Positions 63,751-64,000 of a stretch of DNA of 64,000 nt are shown in pieces; the first letter of the stretch is position 1, and every line of letters starts with the position of its first letter. The DNA lies in contig DUML01000082.1 of NCBI GenBank assembly GCA_012839895.1, forward strand, positions 75,255 through 139,254, in the 5' to 3' direction. This DNA comes from Peptococcaceae bacterium (GTDB taxonomy: Bacteria; Bacillota; Desulfitobacteriia; Desulfitobacteriales; Syntrophobotulaceae). The notes beneath the pieces are model-generated. The model did no database searches and had not been told where the DNA came from. It saw nothing but the letters and a program-made list of their open reading frames with translations. The position numbers and the translations under genes were made by a program.

Positions 63751-63813
63751 TAGTTATTTGCTTTTCTCCTTTTTCTGGAAACATCTTAGAGAAGCCTCGT
63801 TTTACGGTCTTGG

Positions 63814-64000
63814 CTAATCTTCCCGGATATCCACCAGGACGCTGCCGTCAATATCCCCCTGGGCAAAAGTTCCCATCTCCCGCCCAATAGCCAAGGCACA
63901 GTCAATTAAGAAAAAAGCCAGAGGGCACCCGGAACCTTCACCTAAGCGCATTTTAAGCTGCAAATAAGCATCTAATCCCAGTTCCTTCAACACTGTAGCA
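63814..64000 (-). CDS. cobT: Nicotinate-nucleotide:DMB phosphoribosyltransferase, C-terminal end
   Basis: The last 61 codons, running off the right edge, read LQLKMRLGEGSGCPLAFFLID, then MGTFAQGDIDGS. The RLGEGSG motif and following MGTF are the CobT C-terminus. The enzyme makes alpha-ribazole 5'-phosphate from nicotinate mononucleotide and the lower-ligand base. First gene of this corrinoid run as seen here; the 5' part and any riboswitch are outside the window. Confidence 0.88.
   Translation of the reverse strand, partial: ATVLKELGLDAYLQLKMRLGEGSGCPLAFFLIDCALAIGREMGTFAQGDIDGSVLVDIRED

Noticed and set aside
56600-63800. Cobalamin riboswitch within the corrinoid cluster
   Set aside because: No B12-box-like sequence in the gaps at 59393-59533, 60506-60554, 61696-61869 or 63644-63813; it may lie upstream of cobT, outside the window.
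1-64000. CRISPR arrays, tRNA or rRNA genes, insertion sequences, prophage
   Set aside because: No repeat-spacer pattern, cloverleaf with CCA-type end, transposase or phage structural gene was seen anywhere in the window.

Overview
The window looks like chromosome from an anaerobic, low-to-mid GC Gram-positive bacterium of the Clostridia (Peptococcaceae / Desulfotomaculia-like). Reasons: a purine operon in Bacillus/Clostridia order with a PurR-box, a PyrR-type attenuator, strong AGGAGG ribosome sites with many TTG/GTG starts, an FchA+FolD pair, corrinoid methyltransferase genes with an ASKHA activator, ferredoxins, DMSO-reductase-family molybdoenzymes, and no sign of oxygen respiration. I see no rRNA, tRNA, insertion sequence, prophage or CRISPR array.

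Layout. 1-2.6 kb: the end of a priA-def cluster (minus). 2.9-6.5 kb: uracil permease behind a PyrR-type attenuator, a PrcB-like lipoprotein and a DUF401 membrane protein. 6.6-22.5 kb: one long minus-strand run purE-B-C-S-Q-L-F-M-N-H-D, then an orphan adenine methyltransferase with an HTH head, then fchA and folD; a PurR-box pair and a good sigma-A promoter sit before purE. This FolD carries Ile and Phe where the cyclohydrolase Lys and Gln should be, so FchA probably does that step. 22.6-26 kb: an HD-GYP protein, a MarR regulator and a PepV-like dipeptidase. 25.9-29.1 kb: an ECF sigma / anti-sigma / two membrane protein operon whose sigma gene appears to start at AUA. 29.2-30.5 kb: ferredoxins. 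30.6-39.6 kb: a Tat-exported DmsABC-like enzyme, a TorD chaperone, a PucR/CdaR-type regulator broken at an 8-A run, and a second, cytoplasmic molybdoenzyme with its Fe-S subunit. 39.6-42.3 kb: a radical SAM protein and two paralogous small membrane proteins. 42.4-48.7 kb: aroF-tyrA-aroA-aroC-pheA, preceded by a complete-looking transcription attenuator. 48.8-56.6 kb: a DUF6765 protein, a UroD-family methyltransferase + corrinoid protein + RACo-like activator, and an ABC-2 exporter. 56.6-64 kb: corrinoid uptake and salvage (cobT, cobU, cobS, a short CobU-like gene, cobO, cobC, btuF, btuC, btuD and a CobQ lacking its amidotransferase domain).

How the parts fit: purine synthesis and folate one-carbon genes are joined, because PurN and PurH consume 10-formyl-THF. 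The corrinoid methyltransferase module lies next to genes that import and finish cobamides. The two molybdoenzymes share a locus with one dedicated chaperone.

The most interesting find is the leader of the Phe/Tyr operon (about 48300-48680): a strong promoter, a 62-codon leader peptide with 13 Tyr/Phe codons in 22, a protector hairpin just after them, a 9-nt antiterminator complementary to the terminator, and an intrinsic terminator. This is a ribosome-stalling attenuator of the proteobacterial pheA kind, in a bacterium where a T-box would be expected.
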